Shown piece after piece: positions 54,407 to 64,000 of a stretch of 64,000 bases of DNA. The stretch covers positions 2,232,001 to 2,296,000 of the forward strand of contig NZ_CP078088.1 in the NCBI RefSeq assembly GCF_022701175.1. The letters are read 5' to 3'. The notes under the pieces were generated by a model that was given only the letters and a program-made list of their open reading frames with translations, did no database searches and was not told where the DNA came from. The position numbers and the translations under genes are program-made. This stretch comes from Allobaculum sp. Allo2. GTDB taxonomy: Bacteria > Bacillota_I > Bacilli_A > Erysipelotrichales > Erysipelotrichaceae. Each line of letters opens with the position of its first letter. Position 1 is the first letter of the stretch.

Positions 54407-54716
54407 TCGCCTCATCTTCCAGCGCCTTCAGATCATCCGTGATGGTGCTCTGTGTCTGGGTCATGGAATTGAGATAGTTTTCAATCTGGGTTCTGGCAGC
54501 AATGGTTTTCGTGATTACCGTCTGCACATTATGCAGATGGGTATCCAGGTTTCGGACCGCGTCGTTTCCCACGTTGCCAATTACGCCGTTCTGCATATTT
54601 TCTTTAACTTTCTGCAGGTCTTTCTGATATCCCTGCATCTTATCCAGTTCGGCTCCAAGTTTGTCGAGAGTCTGTCGATATTTTTCTTCCGAGACTTTAA
54701 GTTTCAGTTTTTCCAT
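54390..54716 (-). CDS. LXG/WXG-type helical protein
   Basis: A 108-residue, all-helical protein with an intact frame (MEKLKLKVSEEKYRQTLDKL). It has a break at GNVGND between two helices, like WXG100-type hairpins, but no W-x-G. The second helix carries TQIENYLNSM. It lies in the second T7SS locus between another helical protein and the coiled coil, so it may be exported or form a heterodimer. Confidence 0.7.
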   Translation of the reverse strand: MEKLKLKVSEEKYRQTLDKLGAELDKMQGYQKDLQKVKENMQNGVIGNVGNDAVRNLDTHLHNVQTVITKTIAARTQIENYLNSMTQTQSTITDDLKALEDEANAIFG

Positions 54717-54776
54717 AGTCTTTCTTTTAATGTGTTCTCTTTCTATTTTCTGATTGACTTAGATGTACAGTTTCGA

Positions 54777-55097
54777 TTACTTGCCTTTTCCGATGCCGGC
54801 AGAGCGGAGGGAATCCGTTGCATTTTTCTCCGCGCCGACCAGGGATTCTCCAGCGCGGATAAAGCCCTTCGCCAGATCCCAGATGACCTGTACACAGGCA
54901 TCCACCAGATCTACAAACTCATTGCCGACTTCTTTAAGGTGATCCGAGAATGTACCTTCGCTTTCCTCGTACAGCTCTCCAATCAGTGCGTCTACCGCTT
55001 TGCTGCTTTCCTGGATAACAGTTCCAATGTTTTGAAGATCTTCGGCAGACATATCCATAACTTCTGTTGCGACTTCCAGTTCCCAATTTCCACTCAT
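54777..55097 (-). CDS. WXG100-like helical protein
   Basis: A 106-residue helical protein with an intact frame, starting MSGNWELEVATEVMDM. Two amphipathic helices surround a GTFSDH turn; the second has VDLVDACVQVIWDLAKGF. There is no strict W-x-G, but the length, layout and position directly after the YukD-like and small helical genes fit a T7SS substrate. Confidence 0.7.
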   Translation of the reverse strand: MSGNWELEVATEVMDMSAEDLQNIGTVIQESSKAVDALIGELYEESEGTFSDHLKEVGNEFVDLVDACVQVIWDLAKGFIRAGESLVGAEKNATDSLRSAGIGKGK

Positions 55098-55123
55098 AGT
55101 TCTTTCCTCCTTGTTTCTTTGTT

Positions 55124-55304
55124 TTACTCACCATTTCGGATCAGCCATTCTTTCAGGCGCCGGATCTGCTCGAGCTGAGCCTGACGCGCGTGAATGTATT
55201 CCCGGAAAATTCTCCTCCGTTTCGCGCTGCCAGCTTTCCACGTCCATTTCTATACTGTGGATCAGCCTTTGAATCTGATCGAATAGTTCCTGTCGGTTCT
55301 GCAT
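55124..55304 (-). CDS. Small helical T7SS accessory protein
   Basis: A 60-residue helical protein: MQNRQELFDQIQRLIHSI, then EENF and IHARQAQLEQIRRLKEWL. Its ATG overlaps the YukD stop as TGATG. A frame break near EENFREYIHARQ is consistent with two lost bases (or one gained). The same kind of gene occurs at 13704-13886 in the first T7SS locus. Confidence 0.55.
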
Positions 55305-55553
55305 CAAAGTAAATATAGTACATCCCCTGACCGATCGAATAATCTTTCAAATCGTTGCCGCTTTTTAATACGCGCTGCTGTTTTTGACTAAACAGAACTT
55401 CCTGTTCGGAGGCGTAATACTTTCCGCCGGCCAGATTTTCAACCGCCTGAGCGAGCAGCTGGGTCAGTTCCTTGCAGTCCATCGAATCCGGAACCATCAG
55501 GTTGTATGTTTTCTGAATGGAAGGAACGTATAAATCGATCAGTATTTTTCCAT
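55304..55553 (-). CDS. YukD/EsaB-like ubiquitin-fold protein
   Basis: About 83 residues: MEKILIDLYVPSIQKTYNLM (strand), MDCKELTQLLAQAVENLAG (helix) and NDLKDYSIGQGMYYIYF (end strand), matching YukD/EsaB. An A5 after the start codon needs one more A to enter this frame, and a T after YIYF gives the stop. It lies after the EssC gene as in standard T7SS loci. Confidence 0.7.
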
Positions 55554-55782
55554 AAACAGTTCCTTTCTTTGCAGCTCTATTTTCGCCGCCGTATCCATCC
55601 TGGCTTTCGTTCGTTCAGGGGACATTCCGTCCGAAAGAAGGCCTGCTCTGAACCGTCTTTCCTTTCCCGGAGTCCTTTATCTTTTCTGAATCAGATCACT
55701 TTTCACTTTCCCGATCACCATCTCTTTTCCAATCCCTTTCTCTTTCCTGACCCGTATCTCGTGCAAAATGCACGCAGCCGGT

Positions 55783-58700
55783 CTAGCTGAGAACCGGCCG
55801 TTCATCCTCATCTTCCTGTGCGGTTTTCCTTAAATCGCCAAGCGGAAGGAAAATGGTTTCGACCTGATCGTTTTCCCAGATCAGCCCGTTATTGAGATTT
55901 TGCGTTTTGGATGGACGGACAATTCTGGAATATTCGCGCGGCAAAGTCACCAGATCCTGCCGGTCAAAGCATCCGCCAAATAACAGGGTCAGTTTCCCTT
56001 TGAAATGTGACTTCATCATAGCGTCGAAGCGTTCCGGGTCATTGGCAAGGGTGAATCTTCGAAGTTCTTCTACTTCCTCGAGGGTCAGATTCCCTTCGTC
56101 CAGCTTTGATTTTTCTGTCTCGTGCAGTTTTCGGCTGGCCAGAGAAATGCGTTCCTTGTCCTGAGGATGCCAGCCGAATACAAAATAAATATTGAAACCG
56201 GCTGTGTTGTTAATGATCCCGCTTAAAGGTCCGGCAGATCCGGCACTGAGATTCAGGATCAGATCCCCGTAATCGTCCACGAGAATAAACAGAGGCTCTG
56301 TTCTTCTTCGCATCTCTTTGCGGACGATTTTCAGGCTGGCGGCTTTTTCCAGTCTTCGATGCCTTTTTCCTTCTGGATTTCCAGGCGGATCGTTTTGCGC
56401 TCCTTTGCGATTTTCGCAAGCTGATTGACGAACGTGTTCACCGTCTGAGCGGTCAGTTTTGTCCACTCGATTCCTTCTCGATGCGTTTTGGGAAGCTCAG
56501 AAGCACTCAGTCGAATCACAGAGCCCCCGCTCTTTTTGACGGCGGTCTGAATGGCGCCCATGACGTAGTTCACAGCGTCTGGATTTCCAAAGTAGACAGG
56601 CAGGGTGCTCAGCTGCTGAAACGGCAGCGCAATCGGGCGCAGCCGGCTGCGGATAATTCCAAGCGGAATGCGTTCTGGTTTGAACGGCGCGATGAACTCC
56701 TCATACGTCTGTTCCGGATCGATCTGCGTCAGATGATCGGGCTCGGCTGCGTCTTTCCAGATCGTATTCGCGGTTTCAATTTGCGAAAGGATCTGACCGT
56801 AGCGTTCGGCGTCATCGAGCTGAGGGTCGAGCGCGGCTGCCTGGAACTCTAAAACCCGCTTGTCCTTTCGGATGTAGCCGCGTCCGGGAAGCGGATCGGG
56901 AAAGGCCTTCGGCCGGATATCCAGCAGATCCTGATACAGATACATATCGGTCAGCCGTAAGGGCAAAGACGTCTGAATGACGCTCTGCTGTCTGGCGGTC
57001 ACATTGCGCACGTCCGCGACGAGAAGCATGAACTGAATGCCGAAAGCCGGTCCGTCCCTCAGCAGCCGAAGAAGCTGATCGAGCGCCTGACGGCCCTGTC
57101 CCCTGTCGGGGAAATCGTCAAATCCGTCAATGATAAAAAACGTCAGCGGAAGGCGCTGCACTCGGCGCATGGACGCAAAGCTCGTCCGGTTATACTGCGC
57201 AAACAGTTTTTTGCGTTTTTCGAGCAGATCGTACGCAAACTGAATGAGCAGGCAGAGTTCCTCTTCGGAAGGTCGGCTCATGCACATGCCGACATGTTTC
57301 AGTTGGGAAAACATGCCCAGTGACTTTCCCGTCAGGTCGGCAATATAAAACTGCAGATCTTCCGGTGAATTTCTATCGATTGAAGTGAGAAGAATGGTTT
57401 CCGCCAGCCAGGTTTTTCCAGTTCCCGGCTCGCCGGCAATTAAAATGTTTCCCGCATTGGCCAGATCCAGCGTATAGGGCAGCTGTTCCTGATTTTCCGG
57501 ATCATCCGTCAGACCGATCGTTACCGAATAGGAATCTTCCGGCTGCTTCAGAGAGCTCAGGCTGATCTGCGGATTGAGCGGGTCGAGCCATAAGGAAGGC
57601 ACTTCGATTCCCTTCTGTCTGGCCAGATCGGACAAATAGGTCACTAAGGAAACGAGCTGCGAGCGGCCTTTTGCCGTCTGGTCTGAATCGGCTTGGTTTT
57701 AAAATACGGTTCGCCATTGGGATCGAGAAAAGGATTTCCTTGTTTTCCGAAGACTGCGCTTCATCGGACGGCTTATACTCGGCGCCGGTCCACGCGGACT
57801 GACCCATCGCAAAGTACTCGTCGTATCCCACCAGCATGTAAAAGCGGCCGGTTTCCTTGATTTCGGCCGCATAAGGCCGGTTGATCATGTCATTGGAGTC
57901 GCTGCGGTCCTGAACTTTCAGGCTGACGCGGAATTTGGTGTTGCTTTTGATCTGACCCGTGACGACACCCGCCGGTTTCTGGGTCGCCAGAATGAGGTGG
58001 ACGCCAAGGCTTCGGCCGATACGTGCAGTAGAAACGAGCTGATCGAGAAATTCCGGATGCTGGTCATTCAGCTCCGCAAACTCATCGGAAATAATGAGCA
58101 GATGGGAAACCGGTTCGCTCACAACGCCGCGGCGGTAAAGCTGCTGGTAGCCGTAAATGTCCATCGTTCCTTCGTTGGCAATGGATTTGGCTTCATTGAA
58201 TATTTTCTGGCGGCGCTTGAGTTCACTCTCGATCGATGCCAGAGCCCGGTTCATCGTGCTTTCGTCCAGGTTGGTAATCGTACCCGCAACATGCGGCAGC
58301 TTGATTCCGCGCTGCGGATCCACAAACGCGCCCGTAAGACCTCCGCCCTTGAAGTCGATCAGAATAAACGAGACTTCGTACGGATGATAGTTAACGGCCA
58401 GCGACAGAACGTAGGAAATGATGAACTCACTTTTACCCGACCCGGTCATACCGGCGATCAGGCCATGCGGGCCATGCTTTTTTCATGAATATCCAGCTCA
58501 AACAAAGACCCGTCGGGATGGACACCGACTGGTGCAGCCAGCGTTTTCATCGGGTTGGAATCTTTCCAGCGCTGTTCAATATCGAGATGTTCAATACGGC
58601 CGGCTTTGTACATTTCCAGAAAGGTCAGCATCGCCGGCAGTTCTTCTTCCTTTTTCTCTTTGGGACGGCGGATATTGGAAATTTCGCTGAACGCCTTCAT

Positions 58701-60530
58701 CAGAGCGTTTCTGGAAATCGAAGCGTCCAGACAGAACAGATCCGGCTTTTCCTGATGTTCCAGCTGCAAAATATGAATGCCTCCCTCTTCGAGAGAAAAG
58801 ACTTTCGTACACTCCTTAGGCAGGATGGTCGAAAAGCTGAAAATGCTGAAGCCAAGGTTGTGTCCGGCCGTGACTGCTGTCCAGAGCGATTTTGCGGATT
58901 CAAGCAGTTCCTGCGAAAAGGAGAAGACCAGATAGTACGGCGGGTTTTCCAGAACCTGTTCGCGGCGGCCTTCCTTTTCTGCGCTTCTTCCACTCGTTCA
59001 CTCAGACGCTTGGATGCTTCGGCTGCATCGGCTTCGCTGGTAATAATCCAGCGAAACTCCTGCCGGTCATCCCAGATGTGGGGCAGAAATTTTAAAAACG
59101 GATTTTCCTCCAGCATATCGCGGTCCATGACCAGAATGATTTTCAGCTCTTCCGACGCATGCAAGTAGCAGATCTGAAACAGGAGCCGGTAAAACAAGGA
59201 GAGCTTTCTCTGCAGGCTGCCGCGCACGCCGCAAATGTAATCCTCGATAAAATCGACTGTGATCGGCGCATCCGTCAAGGCGTAATCCTGTTCGACGAGC
59301 CCGTACATTTTGAGGGCCAGAGAATCTTCATCGACGCCAAACGATCGGGATGGATACTGAATTTCACTTTTGAGCGGAACTTTTCCTTTGCCGATGCGCA
59401 GACGCAGAAAGTCCTGATGAACCGGTCTTCTTTCCCACAGCCGTCTACGGCTGGGCAGAAAGCGGAACAGATCGTCTTCCGACGGATTGTTTTCGTTGAG
59501 GTCCTGCAGTTCCATCGCCTGAACCGTTTCAATCTGATTCTGGATTTCACTGAGATATTCGTTGTAGCGAACATACCGGCGGTTTTCGTATTCTTTTCGT
59601 TCTTTCTCGGTAAACTTCGAAGTCAGCATGGGAAACATGACCGAACTGATCAGAGACGTGAAGTTTCCATTGAGCGCACTCATTCCGGAAAACACAGCCG
59701 GGCCGCCAAGCGCAGCAGCAGAGGAATCTTGTTGGCGCTCATGGAAAGGGGCGGCAGGTCGACGGTAATTTTGACGGGATCAAAATGAAACGCACGTTCG
59801 CGCGGCTTGCGAAAAACGGGATGCTTTCCCTTGGTTTGGGAAGAGAAGACCATTCCTTTAACTGAATGGGGTCCGTCAGAGGCGTCAGGGAGCGCACGAC
59901 CGTATGTTCGGTCAGGCTCTGGATCGATAAAAAGCCTAATCCGACGACAATCAGACAGCCTGGAAATTCCAGACGGTCGCCGGCCTGAAGCGAACGCAGC
60001 GAAACAAATTCGCCGTTTACGCGCGTTCCAAACGAACTGTGCTCATCGCGCAGATGCATGCCCTCCGAGGAAAGATCGATCGTCGCATGCAGACGGGAGA
60101 CGAGCGGATTATCGATTTGAATGTCGTTTTCTGACATTCGGCCGATGTGAATCTGACCGGTGCGCGGCAGGAGAAAGTTTTTCATCAAAACGGTATCTTC
60201 CGCATCCTCGATCAGCAGAACCTGCAGCCGAATCGAACCGAATTCAATTTCAAAGGCTTCCAGATTCTGAAGATCCAGACTCGTCTGCGGCTGCGTCTGA
60301 TCCCAGGCTTTCAGCCGCCCGTTTCCAAAAATGGAAATTCTCTGCTCCTTTTCGTTGCGTTCAAACCAGAGGTTGATGAAGCTGTATCGATCCGAAAGCC
60401 AGATGCGACTTCGTCCGATGGGGTACTGGGACAGAGATTTGACCGTGATCAGCTGCCCTTCATGAATGAAGTACAGATTTCTGGAGCATTCTGGTACCTG
60501 TTTTAAAGAGAGTCCCTGTTCTCGACCCAT
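55783..60530 (-). CDS. EssC/YukB-type FtsK/SpoIIIE ATPase with FHA (EssC1)
   Basis: The full-length T7SS membrane motor, about 1,585 residues. An FHA domain (LPRTGQIHIGRMSENDI, VSRLHATI, SSFGTRVNG) is followed by two TM-like helices (KIPLLLRLGGPAVFSG, NFTSLISSVMFPML) and a helical linker. ATPase D1 has GMTGSGKS, FILIDFKGG and LLIISDEFAEL; D2 has GEPGTGKT and FFIIDGFDD; D3 (GNPDAVNYV) lacks a usable P-loop. Several single-base homopolymer repairs link the pieces. AGAGTCC before the start is weak. It is downstream of the kinase and small TM genes and upstream of YukD. Confidence 0.9.
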
Positions 60531-60716
60531 ACAATCACTTCCTAACTAAATCTTCCCGATTTTTCCCTGTCCTGTCCTGCCTGCCTCGGCTTCTGCACAG
60601 AAAAACACGTCGGTACGTCGACGCCATCCGGCAAAACCGTCTTTATGGCCTGCCGAGCTTAGCGTTAAGCGCAGGTTCACCCTGAGACGGCTGGCGCATG
60701 AGGCTGGCGGAACTGG

Positions 60717-60868
60717 TCAGCTTTTCGCCCGGTATTCTTCGTGAATCGCCTGAAGAATCTGCTGTTCTTTTTCTCTTTGACATTGTTCAGATAAATCAGA
60801 ACGGCCAGACAGATCACAACGCCGACAATGGCAATTCCCAGGCAGATGATTCCGATGGTTTTGTTCAT
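60717..60868 (-). CDS. Small single-TM protein
   Basis: About 50 residues: MNKTIG, a TM (IICLGIAIVGVVICLAVLIYL), and a charged tail ending EEYRAKS. The ATG overlaps the kinase stop as ATGA and is preceded by GGAGG. One A is needed in the A5 run after the TM. It sits between the kinase and EssC1 genes, so it may be a small membrane subunit. Confidence 0.7.
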
Positions 60869-62853
60869 TCGAGCCATCCTCCGTTTTCTACTTCTTCATG
60901 CTGGGTTTCGAGCAGATCCATCTCGGTATCTCCAGTCGAGCTGTCGTACTGCGCGAAAGCCTGCTGATAATACTGATCAAAGGTGTGGAACTCCCGGGCC
61001 GTAACCGGCGCCGCCAGCTGTCGATCGAGTTCCAGGAACGCGCGGCGTTTCGCATTGTTGTAATGACCGGGCTGTACTTCTTCCATGCGGGCAATGTTTT
61101 TTCCACTTCATCAAAGCGGCCGAGTTTCTGGTTTACTACGGCCAGATTGTTCAGATCCTGATACGAGGCATAGTTCTGATTCACAATTTCCTGAAGAAGA
61201 TCCGCCTCCTTCTGGAGATACTTCTTGTCTGGCGAATTTGAAGCCAGGCGCGAATAGACGCGAATCAGCCGCTGACGCATTCTTAATCCATACGCCTCGG
61301 GCAGTTTTTCGATCGCTTCTTCTAAAAGGCCGGCTGCTTTTTCATACTCGCCGACTTCCATTTTCCAGTCCGGAAGGCGGCAGTAAATCTGATACTGCAT
61401 AGCCGGATCGGCTGTCTCCATTTTCAGCGCTTCAAGCTGTTCGATCGCCTGCGCGGTATTGCCCATCGCATGCTGGATCTCGCTCTGGGCAAGGACCAGA
61501 TCGCCAGACGTCAGTCCGCCAGCCTGTGCCTGTTCCAGAACGGTATTCGCCTGATCGAAGTTTCCAAGATACGCCAGCGTGATGGCGTAATCGCGCGCCA
61601 GTGCGGCGTCGTCTTCCTGTAATTCGTAGGCTGAAGCGTAATTTTGCGCAGCCGGTTCATACTCGCCAAGCGCAAACTGCGACTCAGCCAGGTTTTTCAG
61701 CGCCTGCGCGAGATAGTTCGAATTTTTGGTAATGTCATCCATCTGCAAAACGGTATCCGCCAGATACTGTTCATTTTCCGCATATTTTCCCTGCGCGATC
61801 AGCATGTCCGAGCGCAGCAGGTCCGCATAGCCTTTGGAGGAGCTGACTTCCTTGGCTTTCTGATACGTTTCCTGCGCCTGGGCATACTGTCCGTTTCGAA
61901 TCTGTTCGGTCATGGCCGTCGTGAGATGGTCATACTGATCTTTTCCATCCTGCACGATCAGGTAGACCGAGAACGCGCCGAGCGCGATAAAGAACACCAG
62001 CCCGGCAGTACAGAGGGTTTTCAGCGTTTTGACGGTCTTTCGCCATTTGCGAATGCGGCTGCTGGATTCTTCCATCACCGACAGATCTTCCTTCATCTGC
62101 TCCGCGGATTCGTAGCGATCTTCCGGCTTTTGCGCGAGCGCCTTTTTCAGAATTTCCATAAACTCTTCTGAAGTTTTCGCGGCCAGCCCGTCCCATTGCG
62201 GATCTTCCGGGGTATAAATTTTTCCCATAGCCGCGTGATAGAGGGTGACTCCCAGCGAGTAAATGTCGCTGCGCGGGCTGAGCGCGCGAAAGCCGGGCAT
62301 GGATCCGTGTGCCTGGAACTGTTCAAACACCCGTTTCTGTTCGGGAGAGCAGTAGTCTGGCGTTCCGCCGATGCCTTCCGCGCTGTTTCCTTCCATCGAC
62401 GCGTTCAGATCAATAAGAACCGCGTCTCCATTTTTCGAATCATGATGTTGGCCGGCTTTACGTCCAGATGAAGAATCGGCTTTTCCTGACGATGGAGTTC
62501 GCTTAAGGCAGAGGCAATATCCATCCCCATCTGCCGCAGCTGCAGCAGTCCAAAGTTTTCGCCGCTTTCCAGAATCTTTTCGAGCGAGCGCCCGTCAATA
62601 AATTCCATGACGGTGAAAAACTTCCCGTCGACTTCGAGGTAATCGTAGACGGCCGGCAAATACCGGCTTTTCAGTTTTTCAGCAGGTTGGCTTCCATGCG
62701 GTTGGCTTCCTCATCGATCGAGGGGTTAAGAATCTGCTTTAAAACGACATACCGCCTCAGGTTGATCTGATAGGCCAGAATCACCAGGCCGCCTGTTCCG
62801 CTCCCGATTCTTCCTTTGATCTGATACATTTTCGAAAGTTCCGCTGATGTCAT
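60865..62853 (-). CDS. Ser/Thr protein kinase with TM and TPRs
   Basis: About 663 residues: a PknB/Hanks-type kinase (1-270), one TM (LCTAGLVFFIALGAFSVYLIV) and a long extracytoplasmic or peripheral TPR region (LAESQFALGEYEPAAQNYASAY and similar). Motifs: GSGTGG glycine loop, K39 in VVLKQI, ILHLDVKPAN (HRD is HLD), LIDLNAS (DFG is DLN) and GGTPDYCSPEQ. Breaks near LLKN, RKNGDAVLIDLNAS and EKNIARMEE are repaired by one base each. Start MTSAELSKM. It probably phosphorylates FHA partners of the island. Confidence 0.85.
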
Positions 62854-62990
62854 AGTCTTCCCTGCTTCCCTTTTTCTCTCTGTCTGCAAGGATAGACGCC
62901 TGCGCGCGTATGGTTTTGCCTGTTCGATTCCAATGGAAAGGAACGGGCTGCGTACACGCAGACTTCTGTCCTCGTTTTCTGCTTTAGCTT

Positions 62991-64000
62991 TTATTCCCTG
63001 CTTAAGCGTTTACTGGCCGGCTTAAGCTTTTTCTTTTTCACACCGTCAGCAGCTTCCGCTGGAGCCTGTGAAGGCTCGTCTTCTTTTTCTGGTCCTGCGA
63101 TTTTTCTTCCTTTGCTTTCAGTTCTGCGCTGTCTTTTTCATCCGGAGTCTGCGTTTTTCTTCCGCTTCTGAAATGGCATTAACCCCAGCGTTTTCATTCT
63201 GGTCAAAGCGAACCAGTTTCCATTTCCCGTTGATTTTTACCGGCGCAACGCTGCGAATCATCCAGCCGCCGTCTTCAAACTCTCCGGCGTATTCGACTTT
63301 CAGACTGCCGTCCAGCATTTCAAATCCTTTTTGGAATACGTTCCGATTCCATGCAGACCGGGTCTGGAAACGTCCAGGATTCCCTCTTTGGATTTCTTTC
63401 CGTCTGCGGAAATGATCGTGAACGTCCGATCTGTGTTCAGCGCTAAGAAGGGGCCCAGAGCATAGTTTTCCGTATTCACTATGCTCATGGCGGGAACTTC
63501 GCGTTCGATCAGTGCAAAACAGGGAATCTGTTTTGCATCGTATGGACCGTAGGCTTTCCGGTTTACCGGATTGTAAATATAGTAGACATCCTCTTTCGCT
63601 TTGTCCTTTGCAGCGGGTGCCTTCTCATCGGAAGCGGCCTTTTTCTCGACGCGAACCAGAATCGGTGCGGCAGGCTGCTGGATGGCCGCTTTCTCATTTA
63701 CAGTTTTTCATTCGCAGAGGTTTCGCCGGACGCCTTTTTTGTATCGTCTGCTCCCGCATTCGGATCCGCTTTTCCATCCTGAGCGGCATCGGCAGCAGAT
63801 GGATCGGAATCGGACGCGTCGTTGTTCTCCTTAGCAATCGGTGCTTCCTGGGAAGCAATTTTTTCCGAAGTGTTTCCGACTACGATAAGTTCGAGCTTTT
63901 CGTTGAGCGCGTAATGCGTCGTCTTTTCTGCAGCCGTTTTTCATTCTTGTCGGCTGCAGCCGGCTTTCTTCCTTCTTCGCGGAAGAGGGCTTTTCCTCTT
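62991..64000 (-). CDS. Acidic-linker protein with GYF-like domain (partial)
   Basis: The gene enters from the right edge, so its N-terminus is missing. The visible part is a long Ala/Glu/Lys/Asp-rich linker (KENNDASDSDPSAADAAQD), a domain starting DVYYIYNPVNRKAYGPYDAKQIP that resembles GYF-type domains, a beta-rich segment (WMIRSVAPVKINGKWKL), and a basic end (VKKKKLKPASKRLSRE). Several homopolymer breaks are inferred in the linker and at GTYSKKGFEM. It precedes the kinase. The role is unknown; it could be an adaptor. Confidence 0.55.

Overview
The window looks like a chromosomal segment of a Bacillota (Firmicutes) bacterium, probably an Erysipelotrichia relative with roughly balanced base composition. 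This is an inference from the sufC-D-S-U-B order with a short SufD, strong AGGAGG-type ribosome sites, a tRNA-Ser with encoded CCA, PrsA-like foldases and Firmicutes-type type VII secretion genes. No 16S gene or other decisive marker is present. Most longer genes are interrupted by frameshifts. Almost all of those I checked are repaired by adding one base to a homopolymer (A5 to A6, T5 to T6, G3 to G4 and so on), so I treat them as sequence errors. Gene limits below are those of the repaired frames, and lengths are approximate.

Left part (1-12.5 kb): a truncated secreted GH5 glycosidase; a cold-shock protein with a long leader; a minus-strand operon sufCDSUB followed by 5-formyltetrahydrofolate cyclo-ligase, an SGNH esterase and two unknown genes; a plus-strand pair of membrane/lipoprotein parvulin-type foldases; and a small HTH protein.

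From 12.5 to 23.4 kb lies a minus-strand type VII secretion (T7SS) locus. In transcription order it encodes an FHA protein, an EssB/YukC-like transmembrane kinase, a large anchored protein, an EssC/YukB-type FtsK/SpoIIIE ATPase, a YukD-like ubiquitin-fold protein, two WXG100-type proteins, a small helical protein, a candidate effector and a DUF4176-like protein. From 23.5 to 33.5 kb come membrane and housekeeping genes (NUDIX, transglutaminase-like, inositol monophosphatase), a DUF4062-like protein and a Rossmann/RyR-like membrane protein.

From 33.7 to 47.2 kb, on the same strand, lie four very large genes: a secreted, membrane-anchored vWA protein, a tubulin-like (Tubulin_2-type) GTPase, a two-TM protein, and a roughly 1,540-residue protein joining membrane segments, a helicase-like core, a Pro/Glu-rich linker and a DA1-like zinc peptidase. 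Plus-strand tRNA-Ser and a DUF6020-type membrane protein follow, with small DUF1653 and acyltransferase genes. From 52.1 kb to the end is a second T7SS locus: a GYF-like protein (cut by the window), a Ser/Thr kinase with TM and TPRs, a small TM protein, a full-length EssC with FHA, YukD, a helical protein, two WXG/LXG-type helical proteins, a coiled coil, an FHA protein and a zinc-ribbon protein.

Taken together, I read 12.5-64 kb as one T7SS island built around two EssC motors, two kinases and four FHA-bearing proteins. A tubulin-like/vWA/DA1-peptidase module sits between the two loci. That the parts work together is inferred from order and strand, not shown.
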